From Fragilariopsis cylindrus CCMP1102 (lineage: Eukaryota; Bacillariophyta; Bacillariophyceae; Bacillariales; Bacillariaceae), in contig FMBT01000307.1 of the NCBI GenBank assembly GCA_900095095.1, forward strand, positions 1 through 64,000: a DNA stretch of 64,000 nucleotides, in the 5' to 3' direction. Position numbers and translations under genes: made by a program. The notes beneath the pieces were generated by a model. That model ran no database searches and had not been told where the DNA came from. It saw only the letters and a list, made by a program, of their open reading frames with translations. Shown here piece by piece: positions 1 through 10,947 of this stretch; position 1 is the first letter of the stretch, and every line of letters starts with the position of its first letter.

Positions 1-16
1 TCGATTGTAGCCATTT

Positions 17-80
17 GCTACTCAGGGAATCGATCTAGATCTGATTTGACTGTAGCTTTTGCTACTCAGGGAATCGATCT
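17..80. repeat. 44-bp direct repeat pair
   Basis: The 20-mer GCTACTCAGGGAATCGATCT occurs at 17-36 and again at 61-80, each time preceded by a TGTAGC-like stretch. The pair lies just upstream of the long low-complexity reading frame. It could be part of a promoter or of a repeat (for example an LTR end) that starts before the window; this cannot be decided here. Confidence 0.7.
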
Positions 81-281
81 GTACATCAAGGAACGAAATC
101 GAATTTCGATTTTGTAGATTGACGTACTGTCATAAAACCGGCTACTAGATAGAATAAATACACAAGGACATCAGAATAGAAGAAGAAAGTTCTATCTAAA
201 AGAAGCCGAGGCTACAACGCCGCGTCTATCCTGATAATCTCTTTGGATTTCAAGAAGACGAGAACAAGAAGCAAAAGCAAG

Positions 282-3164
282 ATGGTTGCTGCTACTGTTC
301 GAATCACTGTTGTTGATGGTGAAGTTATTCCGATAGAGAATACACCTTCACGACCACCACCGCTACCAGAACCACCGCCTTGGTTCCACTCTGATACATC
401 AATAGATGGAGATTTGATATTGATACTAATATTATTATTTCGATTGGTGTATCAAGTAGACGGAATGTATCGAGTCGACACATTAGTACTGTGTGATACG
501 ACAATGGCGGAACAATCGAATGATATGGTCCTATATCAAATCAAATACAAGACAATACGACCATTTCATTTGAGACGTAATAGTATTGCGAAATGTATCG
601 TAATGAATGATAATGATGATACTATTGCCATTATGCTCATTCATTACGACGATGATACCATTGTCATTATGCAACAGTACAAAGAAGAATATTCCTTCTA
701 TCATAATAGCCGTTGGTATGGTAATAATAATGATAATAATAATCTTCACGTTGACGTTCGATACTGGTACTCTACTACTATATTCAATGGAGAGAAGAAA
801 TTTATATTGATACGACCACGTTATTTGATATATCACGATGACGATGATGACGATAAGCAATTATCTCCCTATCAAGAAGATCACAATCCCGATAATAGTT
901 CTAGAAAGAATGGGGAGTATAATAACATGAACGATATATTATTTGGTATTATAATAATGATAAGAATTCTTATATGCTCACAGGAGTACAAACAAGAATA
1001 TTATTTCTACCAAGATAATTGTCCGTATAATAATAATAATATTACTGGCATTGATACTGGTACTTATGATGAAGTAATGAACAACGATAATGATAATATT
1101 ATTGCCATTAAGCTACTAGTAGTTCTTTATCAAGTCAAGACGATACGACCTGGTCATTCGATTTATGATACTTATATTACCGAATATCGAATCAATTCGT
1201 ATACGGCAACTATTGATATTCATGAAGCTAATGAAAATATTTCCACTATGAAACTGGTAGTTCCCGATGCCGTAGTTCCCTATGATCGAACTGATCCGAA
1301 TACGGCATTGGAAGATACAAGAAGAATTAATACCAACAAGACCGAAGATCAATTCGATTCGAATCCGGCAACAATCAAAGATATAGATTCAATGAATAGA
1401 ACCGAAAATCTTAGTGATTCATTTAATATGGATACGATCAAAGATATGGATATATCATATATAATCAAAGATTCGATTAGTACAAAGGAAGACAAGAATG
1501 ATTGTATCAAGGACAATACTACTTTTTCTACTACTACTGGTAATACTATTGCTACTACTATAACGATCAAGAAAGAAAACGGTTGCTTTACGTTAGCAAA
1601 AGAGAAGAAAGAAGACAACCAACGTATTGATACCGAAGATCAAATCGATTCTAACATGGAAGCAATCACCACAGTAGTTAACAATATGACGCGTCCATTT
1701 GATATTTTGCAACTCATCGACGACAAAACTCGCGCTGATAATGGTGGTAATGATACATTAAATGTGATCGTACTTTCACTATCAATATTGTTACCTCAAG
1801 TAATATATCAAGTAGACAGAATGTATCTAATACGACTAAAGAATGATAAATTTTCTACTTCAATTAATGGGGAGAAATATACAAGTCAATCGAAGTATAA
1901 AGATGATTATATCAAGTGTCTAGCGATAACAACGGAAGCTTCCAGTATTACCAATAATAACAAGAAGAAGAAGAAAAGAACAGATGATTTAGAAGATTTG
2001 AAGAAATTATATGACGACCGTAAGATCTTAAATGGGGAGTATTATTTTGTTTTAAGTAAAGATACTTTAACAAACACGACCGAAGATCTAATTGATTCGA
2101 ATATGTCAATACTTCTATATCATGACGTTCACGATGATCGAGGCAGTTACTCTACTACTACAAACGACGACGATAATACTATACTGTTATTAAGATTCGT
2201 AAATCAACTAGCAGTTCTATATCAAGACGTTCACAATGATCGATACGTTACTACTACAATCAATGACAAGTACAAAATGACACAACCGTTTAGAAATTCC
2301 ACTACTACTACTGGTAATACTACTGCGACTACCACTGTACGACGTACCATATCGAGTACTGTTTCAAATTTGACATCAAGTTACTCTACTACTACAATCG
2401 ATGGGGAGTTGATAGTGTTATTTCGATTTATGTATCGAGTACAAAGAAGGTACCGAGTAGATTATACTATTGCCACTATGCAACTAGTAGCTCTATATCA
2501 AGACATCCACGTCCACGTTGATATTATTTATCAAATCAAATACAGGACAATACGACCAATTCATTTGATACATAGTTGTACTGTGAAAGATAATGTACGT
2601 AATTGTATTATGAATCAATACAAAGAAACATATTATCTATATCATGATAGTCGCCGGTATAATAATAATAATAATAATAATGGGGAGTATTATTTTGTTT
2701 TAAGTAAAGAAATAACAAATACGACCGAAGATCTAATTGATATATCAAGTTTGGATACAAATAAGATCTTAAATGGGAAGTATTATTCTGTCTTAAGGAA
2801 AGATACGTTAACAAATACGACCGAAGATCTAATATTTGGTATAATGATATTAATAGGAAGAATTCTTATCTGCTCACGTAATCTTTACGACAATGATGAT
2901 ACTATTGCCAGTTACTCTGCTAATACAACCGATGTTATGCAACTAGTAGTTCTCTATCAAGACAAGAACGTATGGTATGACAAGACAATGGTCGAACATA
3001 CGAATGATACGACAATGGTCGAACATACGAGTGATATGGTCCTATCTCAAGCCAACGTAGTGATGAATCAATACGATGACAAAGATTATACTATTGGCAT
3101 TATGCAACTAGTTCTCTACCAAGATTTCACATCAAGAAGGATAATATTGCCATTAAGCAACTAG
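282..3164 (+). CDS. Modular low-complexity protein, 960 aa, function unknown
   Basis: I do not recognise this protein. The first ATG of the open frame is at 282. A stop-free frame of almost 2.9 kb in such AT-rich DNA is unusual. Residues 1-35 look ordinary and end in a Pro-rich stretch (RPPPLPEPPPW). The rest is extremely rich in Asp, Asn, Thr, Ile and Tyr and is built from degenerate modules in the same frame: a Asn-Gly-Glu motif encoded by AATGGGGAG (near 910, 1868, 2032, 2401, 2681), a block reading roughly TIAIMQLVVLYQD (near 614, 1095, 2465, 2900, 3090), a block LTNTTEDLI (2045, 2715, 2810) and YQIKYKTIRPFHLR (534, 2533). No signal peptide or membrane segment is convincing. It could be an orphan repeat protein or part of a mobile element. 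The same module type continues after the stop in another frame. Confidence 0.45.
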   Translation: MVAATVRITVVDGEVIPIENTPSRPPPLPEPPPWFHSDTSIDGDLILILILLFRLVYQVDGMYRVDTLVLCDTTMAEQSNDMVLYQIKYKTIRPFHLRRNSIAKCIVMNDNDDTIAIMLIHYDDDTIVIMQQYKEEYSFYHNSRWYGNNNDNNNLHVDVRYWYSTTIFNGEKKFILIRPRYLIYHDDDDDDKQLSPYQEDHNPDNSSRKNGEYNNMNDILFGIIIMIRILICSQEYKQEYYFYQDNCPYNNNNITGIDTGTYDEVMNNDNDNIIAIKLLVVLYQVKTIRPGHSIYDTYITEYRINSYTATIDIHEANENISTMKLVVPDAVVPYDRTDPNTALEDTRRINTNKTEDQFDSNPATIKDIDSMNRTENLSDSFNMDTIKDMDISYIIKDSISTKEDKNDCIKDNTTFSTTTGNTIATTITIKKENGCFTLAKEKKEDNQRIDTEDQIDSNMEAITTVVNNMTRPFDILQLIDDKTRADNGGNDTLNVIVLSLSILLPQVIYQVDRMYLIRLKNDKFSTSINGEKYTSQSKYKDDYIKCLAITTEASSITNNNKKKKKRTDDLEDLKKLYDDRKILNGEYYFVLSKDTLTNTTEDLIDSNMSILLYHDVHDDRGSYSTTTNDDDNTILLLRFVNQLAVLYQDVHNDRYVTTTINDKYKMTQPFRNSTTTTGNTTATTTVRRTISSTVSNLTSSYSTTTIDGELIVLFRFMYRVQRRYRVDYTIATMQLVALYQDIHVHVDIIYQIKYRTIRPIHLIHSCTVKDNVRNCIMNQYKETYYLYHDSRRYNNNNNNNGEYYFVLSKEITNTTEDLIDISSLDTNKILNGKYYSVLRKDTLTNTTEDLIFGIMILIGRILICSRNLYDNDDTIASYSANTTDVMQLVVLYQDKNVWYDKTMVEHTNDTTMVEHTSDMVLSQANVVMNQYDDKDYTIGIMQLVLYQDFTSRRIILPLSN

Positions 3165-3187
3165 CCCGGAATTGCTATTCTTATAAA

Positions 3188-4027
3188 ATGAAGCTTACGC
3201 CAACAACGGAAGATCCCAGTAGTACCGATGATAATAAAACCGAAGATCCAACCAATAAGGTTAAGATCAAAGACTCGAGTTATTCCAATATAACAAATAT
3301 CGATATCGGTTATAGTACTGGTACTAGTACGATCAAGGAAAATGGGGAGCAAACAACGTGTTACTCCAATCAAGACCCATACATGATCCAGTTTTGCCAC
3401 AATGTTATAGCAATTGATTGCAAGGACAACATTGATATGATTGCAACTGATACATCATTTCGACTAGGTCATTCCAAGGAAAAGATTGATATCAATGAGA
3501 CAACCACTTTGATTAGAATGTTTACCTCTATTGGATATGATACGGCACGTACCTCTATTGGAGACGAGACGACCACTTCGACTATTCAAAATGGGGAGAA
3601 GAATAATCAATTGGATTATAACCTGGAAATAGTATTGATATATGATCATGATGTTATCTCGATGATACCGGTACAATTGTGTTTGTGTATTCTTTTGATT
3701 GTTACACTTAGATTGTTGAGCCAATCAATGGGGAGTGTTAAAATCCACAAAGCCCAAGTGAAACGTGCTAGCCAATTGAATCAAGCTAGTCAAATGCGCG
3801 CACGTTTGGAGGCATGTTTGGAATCCGGACTAGTGAATCAAACCAGTCATGAGTCATTTGGGTCGCACATCCCTTATTTGGGTCATTTCCTACGGAAGGA
3901 GCCGAATACCACTGTAAAGAACTGCCCAAAGCGCAGATGTACCTACAGTACAGCAAGAGACCTCAAACAAGAGAAGAGTTATCTGATGATTTGTAATAAC
4001 CATAGACTAAATAAACAAGTGTGTTAA
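3188..4027 (+). CDS. Continuation of the modular low-complexity protein, shifted frame
   Basis: This 279-codon frame begins 24 bases after the previous stop, in a different frame, and carries the same modules (NGE motifs near 3342, 3591 and 3728, TEDP and DDT/N-rich blocks). The simplest reading is one locus of about 1,240 codons broken by an indel or a hidden intron around 3120-3190. The last 100 residues differ: a hydrophobic stretch (VQLCLCILLIVTLRLL) is followed by a basic region with several Cys (CPKRRC, MICNN). That tail resembles no family I can name. It might be a separate downstream gene. Confidence 0.35.
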   Translation: MKLTPTTEDPSSTDDNKTEDPTNKVKIKDSSYSNITNIDIGYSTGTSTIKENGEQTTCYSNQDPYMIQFCHNVIAIDCKDNIDMIATDTSFRLGHSKEKIDINETTTLIRMFTSIGYDTARTSIGDETTTSTIQNGEKNNQLDYNLEIVLIYDHDVISMIPVQLCLCILLIVTLRLLSQSMGSVKIHKAQVKRASQLNQASQMRARLEACLESGLVNQTSHESFGSHIPYLGHFLRKEPNTTVKNCPKRRCTYSTARDLKQEKSYLMICNNHRLNKQVC

Positions 4028-4243
4028 TAACAACTTTTGCGTTTGAACATCATCGTTAGTATCGTGCCACGTTACTATAGATATATCTACAGAAAGTTAC
4101 GCCATTCTTCTACGGAAGTTTCGCTGACAAGAAGGGGTTAGATATCCTGGTAGAACAACCGTGAGTAGTCTTTCAATATAAGGGTCAAGAGTATCAACCC
4201 TTCCAGCTTTAATAGAATCTTACAAGACCGAAGAGTAAGACTA

Positions 4244-4684
4244 TTATAATCCTGTTTCACCAATCATCGATTGTCTGTGAAACGTACTATTAACCTCGGC
4301 GGTAACTTCAAGACAGTCAGCATCGAACTGGACCATTTCTCCCATACCTTCTTCAACGTCACCCACATAAGCAAAAGGTAAATTGAAAAGAACGGAATCT
4401 ATGCTACGTGGATTACGTGAGTACTTCTTCAATCCTACCAGTACTTTTAACCTAAGTGTAGCATTTCCATCAACAACGAAAACACCAACACCTCCTATGG
4501 GATGATCTGCAAAGAAATCATACACTAGTGATTCTAGTTCGGCTACTGTGTGGGGTGCGCTATCCGTACGCCAGGCATGAGTATACCGATGGATACTGTT
4601 GGTGCGGGCGACTCCAGCACCAAACGGATCACACGTAGCGTCCTTAAACAGAGACGTATATGTCTTGTGTTCAATAGCAACCAT
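4244..4684 (-). CDS. Hypothetical protein, 146 aa
   Basis: The frame starts at an ATG at 4684 and encodes a protein of balanced composition, unlike the neighbouring low-complexity frame. It has alternating hydrophobic strands (GVGVFVVDGNATLRLKVLVGL, FNLPFAYVGDV) suggesting an alpha/beta fold, and no signal peptide or membrane helix. I recognise no family. It faces the previous locus tail to tail. It could be a single-exon gene or a gag-like or host fragment from a mobile element. Confidence 0.4.
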   Translation of the reverse strand: MVAIEHKTYTSLFKDATCDPFGAGVARTNSIHRYTHAWRTDSAPHTVAELESLVYDFFADHPIGGVGVFVVDGNATLRLKVLVGLKKYSRNPRSIDSVLFNLPFAYVGDVEEGMGEMVQFDADCLEVTAEVNSTFHRQSMIGETGL

Positions 4685-5308
4685 ATCTTATTTTCAATCT
4701 TATGGTATGATAACCAATTCTAAGGATAGAGGTACGTCTCTTAGTGCTACCACGTGTGTAGTAAAAGATAATTAGAGTAGTAATTCTACGGAAGCGGTGG
4801 GGCATGTCCAGTAGGGGAGATGACCTAGCGCAACCAATAGAGCTATTACTACTACTAGTCGAGAATAAGAATGAGAACAAGAGGGTGTTGTCTCTTGTTG
4901 CACATCTTTTCTCTTTTTCCAAAACACTTACTTCGTTACTAGAAAATCATGACTGGGGTTAAAAAGGGTAAGTTGAACCCCAACCTTATATCTTTCAGTC
5001 TTTTCTTTTTCATTCCTCCATTTTGTGACTCGCAACATCAAATACATTTAGGGGAATTGTCAAAATAATTCGTTGATTTACTGTTAGTAGAATATCTCAA
5101 TATGAACCCTCTTATTATGCCCCTAATAAGTAAACAGCTTCCACTATCGAATCAATCAATCGCACTTCCAAGACAAAAATTATTTATTTAGATTACTTTG
5201 GACAAAGAATAAACACCAACAAGCGTGTGTACAAGTAAATCTAACACTTTCGTACACTTCGAATTAATCAATAGCACCACTAACGCTACTTCAAATAAAT
5301 AAATCATC
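4685..5308. other. Gene-free stretch, 5' regions of two divergent genes
   Basis: This AT-rich spacer lies between the divergently oriented hypothetical gene and the J-domain gene. The open frames in it are short and not protein-like. I see no repeat or RNA gene. Confidence 0.5.
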
Positions 5309-6832
5309 ATGTCAGAGGACGCTGGAGCAGGAAGTGACGACTTTTCGGGTCTTGGAGGATTTTTCTTTTATGTTTTTCTCGTCCATCCCATCACGGCATG
5401 GATCTTACGACCCGGTCGTTTTGAACGAAAAAAGAGCATAATGTATGCCATTGCCTTCTTGGCAGCATTGGCAGCTGTTAAAACGGGTGAGTAATTTAGT
5501 ATTGGACTGTATATGTCCATATTAAGGAAGGAAGAACAAGAAGGTTCAAATAATGATGTTGATTCATTCGCGACGACGAAAACAATGATGATGTTATCTA
5601 TTATTTCGGAAAGGATGTTCCAGAAACGCCACTTTACATGACCCTCTCCATCATATCGAGTTACGGACTGCTATTGAAATCATCATCAGGGATGTTCAGT
5701 CAAAACTTGACGTAGTAGCGGTTGTAGACCATGTTTTTTCGAATGATTTATCGATCACTATGGATTTTTCGACAAGCATTCCACGTGGCAAATTGTTTCG
5801 TTGATTTTGTACTGGGCAGGTCTGTCCATCCATCACGCCAAAAACTCACAATTTTTTTCTTTCATTTTTATCACTTTTTATAAAAACTTTCGTTTGGGAT
5901 CTTGATTTAAACATATAATTATACAATAAAAAGGTCTGGAAATTCAACAACAAGGACCTAATTACTATCAGATATTAGATGTAACCCGAGAGTCGAATCC
6001 TTTAGAAATTAAACGAGCCTATAAAAAACTTGGATTGAAGTTACATCCAGATAAGAATCCATCTCCTGATGCGGCAGATGAATTTGACCGTGTCAAACAG
6101 GCCTATGATATCCTTATGGATTTAGAACTTAGAGATGTTTATAACAAATTCGGTAAGGAGGGGGTTAGGGATAACAAACGGTACAGTGAAACGCAATTCC
6201 TCATCGAGGTGGCTATCTTTTACGTGTCCTGGGCCGTCATGGCATTCCTACTAACGATGGGCAAAAAAAGTGGACAGGCTAGAGATTGGGTCTTTACTGG
6301 ATTGATTGTTATGTTGGTTGTCGAAGTCGTTGTAATGACGTCGCAGACCAACCCCATACCGACATGGCTATTACCTACCGTAACCGAACGCGATATAGTA
6401 CGAATTATGCATTCACTTTTTCCCGCCTTTATGAATGGTTGCCGTTCTTTGGGATCGTTTTTGTTCGTTGATGTTGATGCACAGCTACGTCAATTCCTTT
6501 TGGCTCTACAAGAACAAAATAAGGATATTTTACTAGTCCTACGAGATGTTCAAATTGGGGTACAAAATATTCAAGCAAACGGAATTAGTGGTGGTGGTTT
6601 TGGTGGAGGTCCACTTCAATCGACTGGCAACATTCCTGTAACCACTGAGGGTGGTATTCCCACCAAAGCTACGCCCACTGGAAAGATCAGAGAACTCCAA
6701 GATCGATTGCAATATTCGAATGCGACTGTCGCCCAAGCTGTACAATCACTCAAAACGGAAAACAAATCATCTAATCTCGGTTTCTACGGAATGATTATTG
6801 GATATATTGTTATTTCGTACCTATTCGGTTAG
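5309..6832 (+). CDS. Membrane-anchored J-domain (DnaJ-type) co-chaperone
   Basis: Two exons are supported, 5309-5486 and 5934-6832, joined in phase 1 by a GT-AG intron of 447 bp (donor GTGAGT, acceptor AAAAAG); the product is 358 aa. Two hydrophobic helices (about residues 18-33 and 44-58) precede a J domain (about 69-125) with the diagnostic HPD at 97-99 in LGLKLHPDKN. Two more helices follow (FYVSWAVMAFLLTMG, WVFTGLIVMLVVEVVVM), then a cytosol-like helical stretch and a Gly-rich linker. A last C-terminal helix (FYGMIIGYIVISYLFG) could anchor the tail. J domains stimulate Hsp70 ATPase. The multi-pass layout resembles ER proteins of the Sec63/ERdj type, but no Sec63 Brl domain is visible, so the exact subfamily is open. 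Confidence 0.85.
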
Positions 6833-7354
6833 AAAGAACGGATTGATACGTTACTTACATGTATGCTATTATTTTGATACTATACTACCTCTTCATCATT
6901 TTGTAACATACTGATCACCTAAAAAACTAGAAGAAAATTAATTACACTTTTGAACAATTATATCATCCAAGAAAGATATATATATATATACTATATAAAG
7001 ATAATTCTGAAAAGTACTACTTAGCTTAGTTGACAATATATTTGGTACGCGAGTATATTGAATTAATAGCTAGTAGAATAGCTTTGATACGCGCAGTTGT
7101 AGCGCGGGTATTCGCACTATGTGTTTATGTCTCTTGGCATTCACTGCATAAACAAATTAAATTGGCGTATGTATGGTACAGTACATACCATAATTCAAAC
7201 TATACACAAAGCCACCTACAAAAGATAAAATCCTACATGGTGTAAGTTATTGGAAAAAATTGATCTACTAAATAAAGCTTTCAACGTTTATTCTCGTACA
7301 TCGATGGTACAGTTTCTTTACAACAAGAACATGCTACCGTGCGTACAGCTTCTA
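6833..7354. other. Convergent 3' spacer
   Basis: AT-rich 3' flanks of two convergent genes, with a short TA run near 6977. The short frames present are not protein-like. Confidence 0.5.
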
Positions 7355-7852
7355 TTATGGAGCTTGACCTTGAACCCATTTCAACATGTCTTGTTGGGCT
7401 TCTTGTCGTCCCTTCCCAGCTGCGATCTTAGCAATCTCTAATGTCTTTACTAACTCTTTTGATACAGCTTCTCTACCAAGTGCCTTACCAGCCTCTGTGA
7501 TAGTAATATCGAATTGTTTTGGTGGATTATTAACATCACGTTCAACATAAATAGTACCTTTATCACCAGCATTTACGATCTTACTATCCATTGTCTTGAC
7601 CAACTGTTCTCGTGCTCGCATTGCAAGTTTGTACTCATCAACAGACATATTCATTGCAGCTGCACCCTGAACAATTGAAGCTTCCGCTGCAGGATCGTCT
7701 TCAGTTGGACTAGCGCCACCTGCACCTCCAAACATATAACGCTGCGTATTACTACTAATGCTAATACACGATGATGGTCGTGATACCGTCGTAAAACCCA
7801 AGGCAGCAAATGCCTGGGAGCATAACAGAACAAATGTAAATGAAGTCTTCAT
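7355..7852 (-). CDS. Small secreted or plastid-targeted protein, 165 aa
   Basis: I chose the internal ATG at 7852 because it starts a clean signal peptide (MKTSFTFVLLCSQAFAALGF); an upstream in-frame ATG would add 23 residues in front of it. The QAFA-ALGF junction followed by a Ser/Thr-rich stretch fits the bipartite plastid presequence of diatoms, with the mature part probably starting near the GGAGGASPTEDD segment. The mature part is soluble, with helical blocks (MNMSVDEYKLAMRAREQLV, KELVKTLEIAKIAAGKGRQ). No known domain is recognised. Targeting is inferred from the presequence type only. Confidence 0.7.
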   Translation of the reverse strand: MKTSFTFVLLCSQAFAALGFTTVSRPSSCISISSNTQRYMFGGAGGASPTEDDPAAEASIVQGAAAMNMSVDEYKLAMRAREQLVKTMDSKIVNAGDKGTIYVERDVNNPPKQFDITITEAGKALGREAVSKELVKTLEIAKIAAGKGRQEAQQDMLKWVQGQAP

Positions 7853-8603
7853 TGTTGTTTTTGGTGGCTTGCTTTCGTTGATACGATATGATGAAATAAT
7901 AATGTGTCGGTACCGGTACAAGTAGTGTCAATGGTTGACGATTATGAAAAATCTTAAAAAGAGAGACAGAAAGGGATTTGCTTCGAACGATTTGTTGAGC
8001 ACGAATGTTATCGAGCTCCACCTGGAGCAAAACTGACCTTCTGGACCAATTGTAGATTAATATAACACTAATTCTGTCCTATTCGTTAACGTCAATAATC
8101 CAGTCCCGTCAAATTAAAAAAAACCCACCTATGCCCAGTGAAGCCGACCACTAAGCACTAGCGCGAAACTGGTAGCCTTCTGTGTTTTGCTCAGAACTCT
8201 GTAACACCGACGTAAATGACAAGCAATTACGAAAATTTGCCAGCTAATAATTTAAGAAATTACATTAAACATTTTCAATTATTTATTATTTTTAATCAAG
8301 AGGAAGACTTTTATACTCTTTCGATTAAGCTATAGCAGAAATCATTTTCCCGCTCTAACTGGATGCAAAAGATAGAGTAGGAAATATATCACGCCCAACA
8401 GAAAATTTGCTAAAAATCGACGTTTGTCAAGAAAAAGAAACCTCGAATCGAATCGAATCTGTCGAAATTTTAAAGCAAGTTTCAGCCCAAAGTAGCCAAT
8501 CTGAAGACGTATTTTTCAAAGTCGAACGTCGACAACAACCGAAGTTAATTAATCAATACTGTCAGTCGTTTCTAAAACAACATATCCCACAATACAAAAC
8601 ATA
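7853..8603. other. Divergent promoter region
   Basis: This spacer separates the presequence-bearing gene from the carrier gene. It contains an open frame at 8407-8604 that ends exactly before the carrier ATG and is not protein-like; it may be 5' UTR. No repeats are seen. Confidence 0.4.
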
Positions 8604-10173
8604 ATGGAAAAGGCAGACCCAGATGATTTGTCCGTGGAGGCGACGACGTTCGACGAGGAGGAATCTGAATCATCATCGTCGTCGATGTTGTCGTTTTTTA
8701 AACGAACTCAACAGGAATATTCTACCGATTCGGTACCGATACAACCTCAATCGTTGTTTGACGTGGAAGACGACCGTATGAACGGTACTAGTAATAATAG
8801 CAGCAGCAGCAGCGATAACAACAACAACAACAACAACAACAACAAATACTATGGCAATTCTTGTACTTTGATGAACTGAAAAGATTACCAAAAGAAATTC
8901 GTAACATCATGGCTGGAGGGTTTGCGGGAATGATAGCAAAGAGTGTAGTGGCGCCATTTGATCGGATAAAAATATTATATCAAGTTTCATCAGCCGAATT
9001 TCAGATTATGAATTACCTAAAATTGCGAAAAGAATAGTCAAGGAGGAAGGCCTATCCGCGTTATGGAAGGGTCATACCGCTACATTGATTCGAGTATTCC
9101 CCTATTCGGGTATCCAATTTATGGTTTTCGATCGATGTAAGACATTTGTGCTACGGGAACAAGAACATATGTATCGACAGGAAAAAGCCATCCATCCTGA
9201 GACGGAAAGACCTAGGTGGGGTTTATCACCATTAGAGAGCCTATGCGCTGGTATGACAGCTGGTGCTGTTTCCTGTCTTGCTACATATCCATTAGATTTG
9301 ACCCGAGCACAACTTGCAGTATTAAAGATGAAAAAAGGTGGATCTTCTCATAATATGGGATTTGGTGGGGCATTGCATAGAAATTATCTTGATCGAGGCG
9401 TGAAAGGTCTTTTTCGGGGAATAACGCCGACCCTGATGGGAATTTTACCATATTCAGGAATTGCATTTTCTTTCAATGAGCAAGCAAAACGAAAGGTAAG
9501 TGGGCGTATTCTTTTTGAAGGTTCTATGTTGTTGGCACACCTAAATAATGTTTTACCGATGTCATCACCGTCACCATATTCAATAGCGACCTAACTCAAT
9601 TTTCCATCTCTGTTTGTTTGTTAGATTCAAGATATGACAGGTCGGGATTTAACTACTATCGAACGGATGCAATGTGGAGCATTATCTGGACTATTTGCGC
9701 AAACGCTTACTGTAAGTTTTTCCATAGAATTGTACCGAATTTCGACTTTTTCCCTTCTAAACATTGTCATGTTTTCTCACCTTTTTACGATCCTCTTTTG
9801 TGTGTATGCGTAAATATATATATAGTATCCCTTAGAAGTGACGAGAAGGCGGATGCAAACAATCGGAATTGTCGCCACTAGCGGAAAAAATGCAGCTGTA
9901 GATGTGGTTGGAAAGGCCCATAGTCGAAATCCAGCCTTGGAAAATGCCATTCGAGTGGTCGCAGCAGATCGTCCTCCTTCTATGTCAGTTATTATTAAAG
10001 AATTATATCAAGAACAAGGGATTCGCGGATTCTATAAGGGCGTATCATTGAATTGGTTTAAAGGACCAATCGCTTTCTCCATTAGCTTTACCTGCTTTGA
10101 TATCATCCAAAGTTTTCTGGAAACAGATGCAGAACGACGATTTCGACTTCATAGACGAACAACAACAGTTTGA
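8604..10173 (+). CDS. Mitochondrial carrier (SLC25), CoA-carrier-like; frame interrupted
   Basis: The three tandem carrier repeats are all present. Repeat 1 has AGGFAGMIAKSVVAPFDRIK, repeat 2 has the PLDLTRAQ motif (TYPLDLTR), repeat 3 has YPLEVTRRRMQT. Exons read 8604-9495, 9625-9711 and 9826-10173, with GTAAGT donors and TTAG/ATAG acceptors, all in phase 0. The closest match in memory is the SLC25A42/SLC25A16 group (CoA or adenine-nucleotide exchange across the inner mitochondrial membrane), by the VAPFDR, GLSALWKGHTATLIRVFPYSGIQF and YPLEVTRRRMQT segments. The N-terminus is an acidic Ser-rich and Asn-rich extension with an (AAC)n run at about 8817-8843. The frame breaks twice, just after that run (about 8850) and at AATTTCAG near 8998; both look like one-base indels. 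The exact transported substrate is not shown. Confidence 0.85.
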
Positions 10174-10527
10174 GTCTCCGCTTTATAAGAATAGGAGGAT
10201 ACTATATAGATTTTAGAATATATTAACAATAATAATGATTTAGTGAGTCTAACTTGAAGATGGGTTTATCTTACAGTAGTCCAAGTAGTGATGATTTTAC
10301 AAACATTTTCAAAGTAAATTTGTTTGGATAAAGTATTTTATATTTTACAGGGCAAATTTAAGCTAGTTTAGTAGATGGAAGCAAAGAAGATGAGATTTTC
10401 TGTCGTTATTTGTTGTTATAGATTATACATATTCATAGAAATTATTGTTTATTTTTTGAACAATTTTTTTCTACACAGATCGAGATATATCATCGACGAA
10501 TGCGGTATTAATATATATTTAATTTTA
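10174..10527. other. Convergent 3' spacer
   Basis: AT-rich 3' flanks between the carrier and the first coiled-coil paralogue; nothing else is seen. Confidence 0.5.
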
Positions 10528-10947
10528 TTAGAGCTCCCGCCGATCCGTTGCACGTGTTTTCGCCCTATCATTTAGTAATTCTTCTCGTTGCAGTATTCGT
10601 TTAGAATGTCTTTCATCAAACTCTCGGTTTAATTCTTCTAATTTACCTTCGTATGCCTTCTTTTTTCGTTCCAATTTATTGTATTCGGTTTCAGTCAATA
10701 ATCTTCCACCACTTGTATGAGAATCTAATTGTATATTAACTTCATCAAGGCGACTAGTAAACAAATCACTATGTTCTTGACGTCGTGATACAATCTCTTC
10801 ATGTGTAGAAGGAATATGACCAGTCACATCATCACGTCTGTGATGTCGGGTGTCTGCTGCTACCAAGAACGATGGTGAAGATAAAAGCAACAGCAGCGAC
10901 GTCCCAGCGAAGAAGAAAAATGCTCCTTTTAGTATATTATGTGTCAT
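10528..10947 (-). CDS. Secreted coiled-coil family, copy A (139 aa)
   Basis: This is the first of four paralogues on the minus strand (10.5, 13.9, 15.1 and 16.6 kb). The ATG at 10947 is chosen because it opens a signal peptide with a long hydrophobic core (FFFFAGTSLLLLLSSPSFLVAA). The mature protein is charged and helical. The family core starts at STHEEIVSRRQ, passes the signature QLDSHTSGGRLL and ends in a basic coiled coil (ERKKKAYEGKLEELN, SKRILQREELLNDR). The 79-residue core aligns with copies B and C without a gap. There is no intron. There is no transmembrane helix beyond the signal. I recognise no named family; an extracellular or endomembrane role is inferred from the signal peptide. 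It diverges from the K+ channel gene. Confidence 0.75.
   Translation of the reverse strand: MTHNILKGAFFFFAGTSLLLLLSSPSFLVAADTRHHRRDDVTGHIPSTHEEIVSRRQEHSDLFTSRLDEVNIQLDSHTSGGRLLTETEYNKLERKKKAYEGKLEELNREFDERHSKRILQREELLNDRAKTRATDRREL

Noticed and set aside
3900-4020. Zinc-knuckle or transposase zinc domain at the end of the modular frame
   Set aside because: The Cys spacing fits neither a CCHC knuckle nor the piggyBac Cys/His end.
8673-8891. Val/Ala-rich minus-strand frame
   Set aside because: It is the complement of the (AAC)n and (AGC)n runs in the carrier gene head.
8981-9001. A 21-bp intron that would restore the carrier frame
   Set aside because: GT and AG are present, but 21 bp is far too short for splicing; a one-base indel is simpler.
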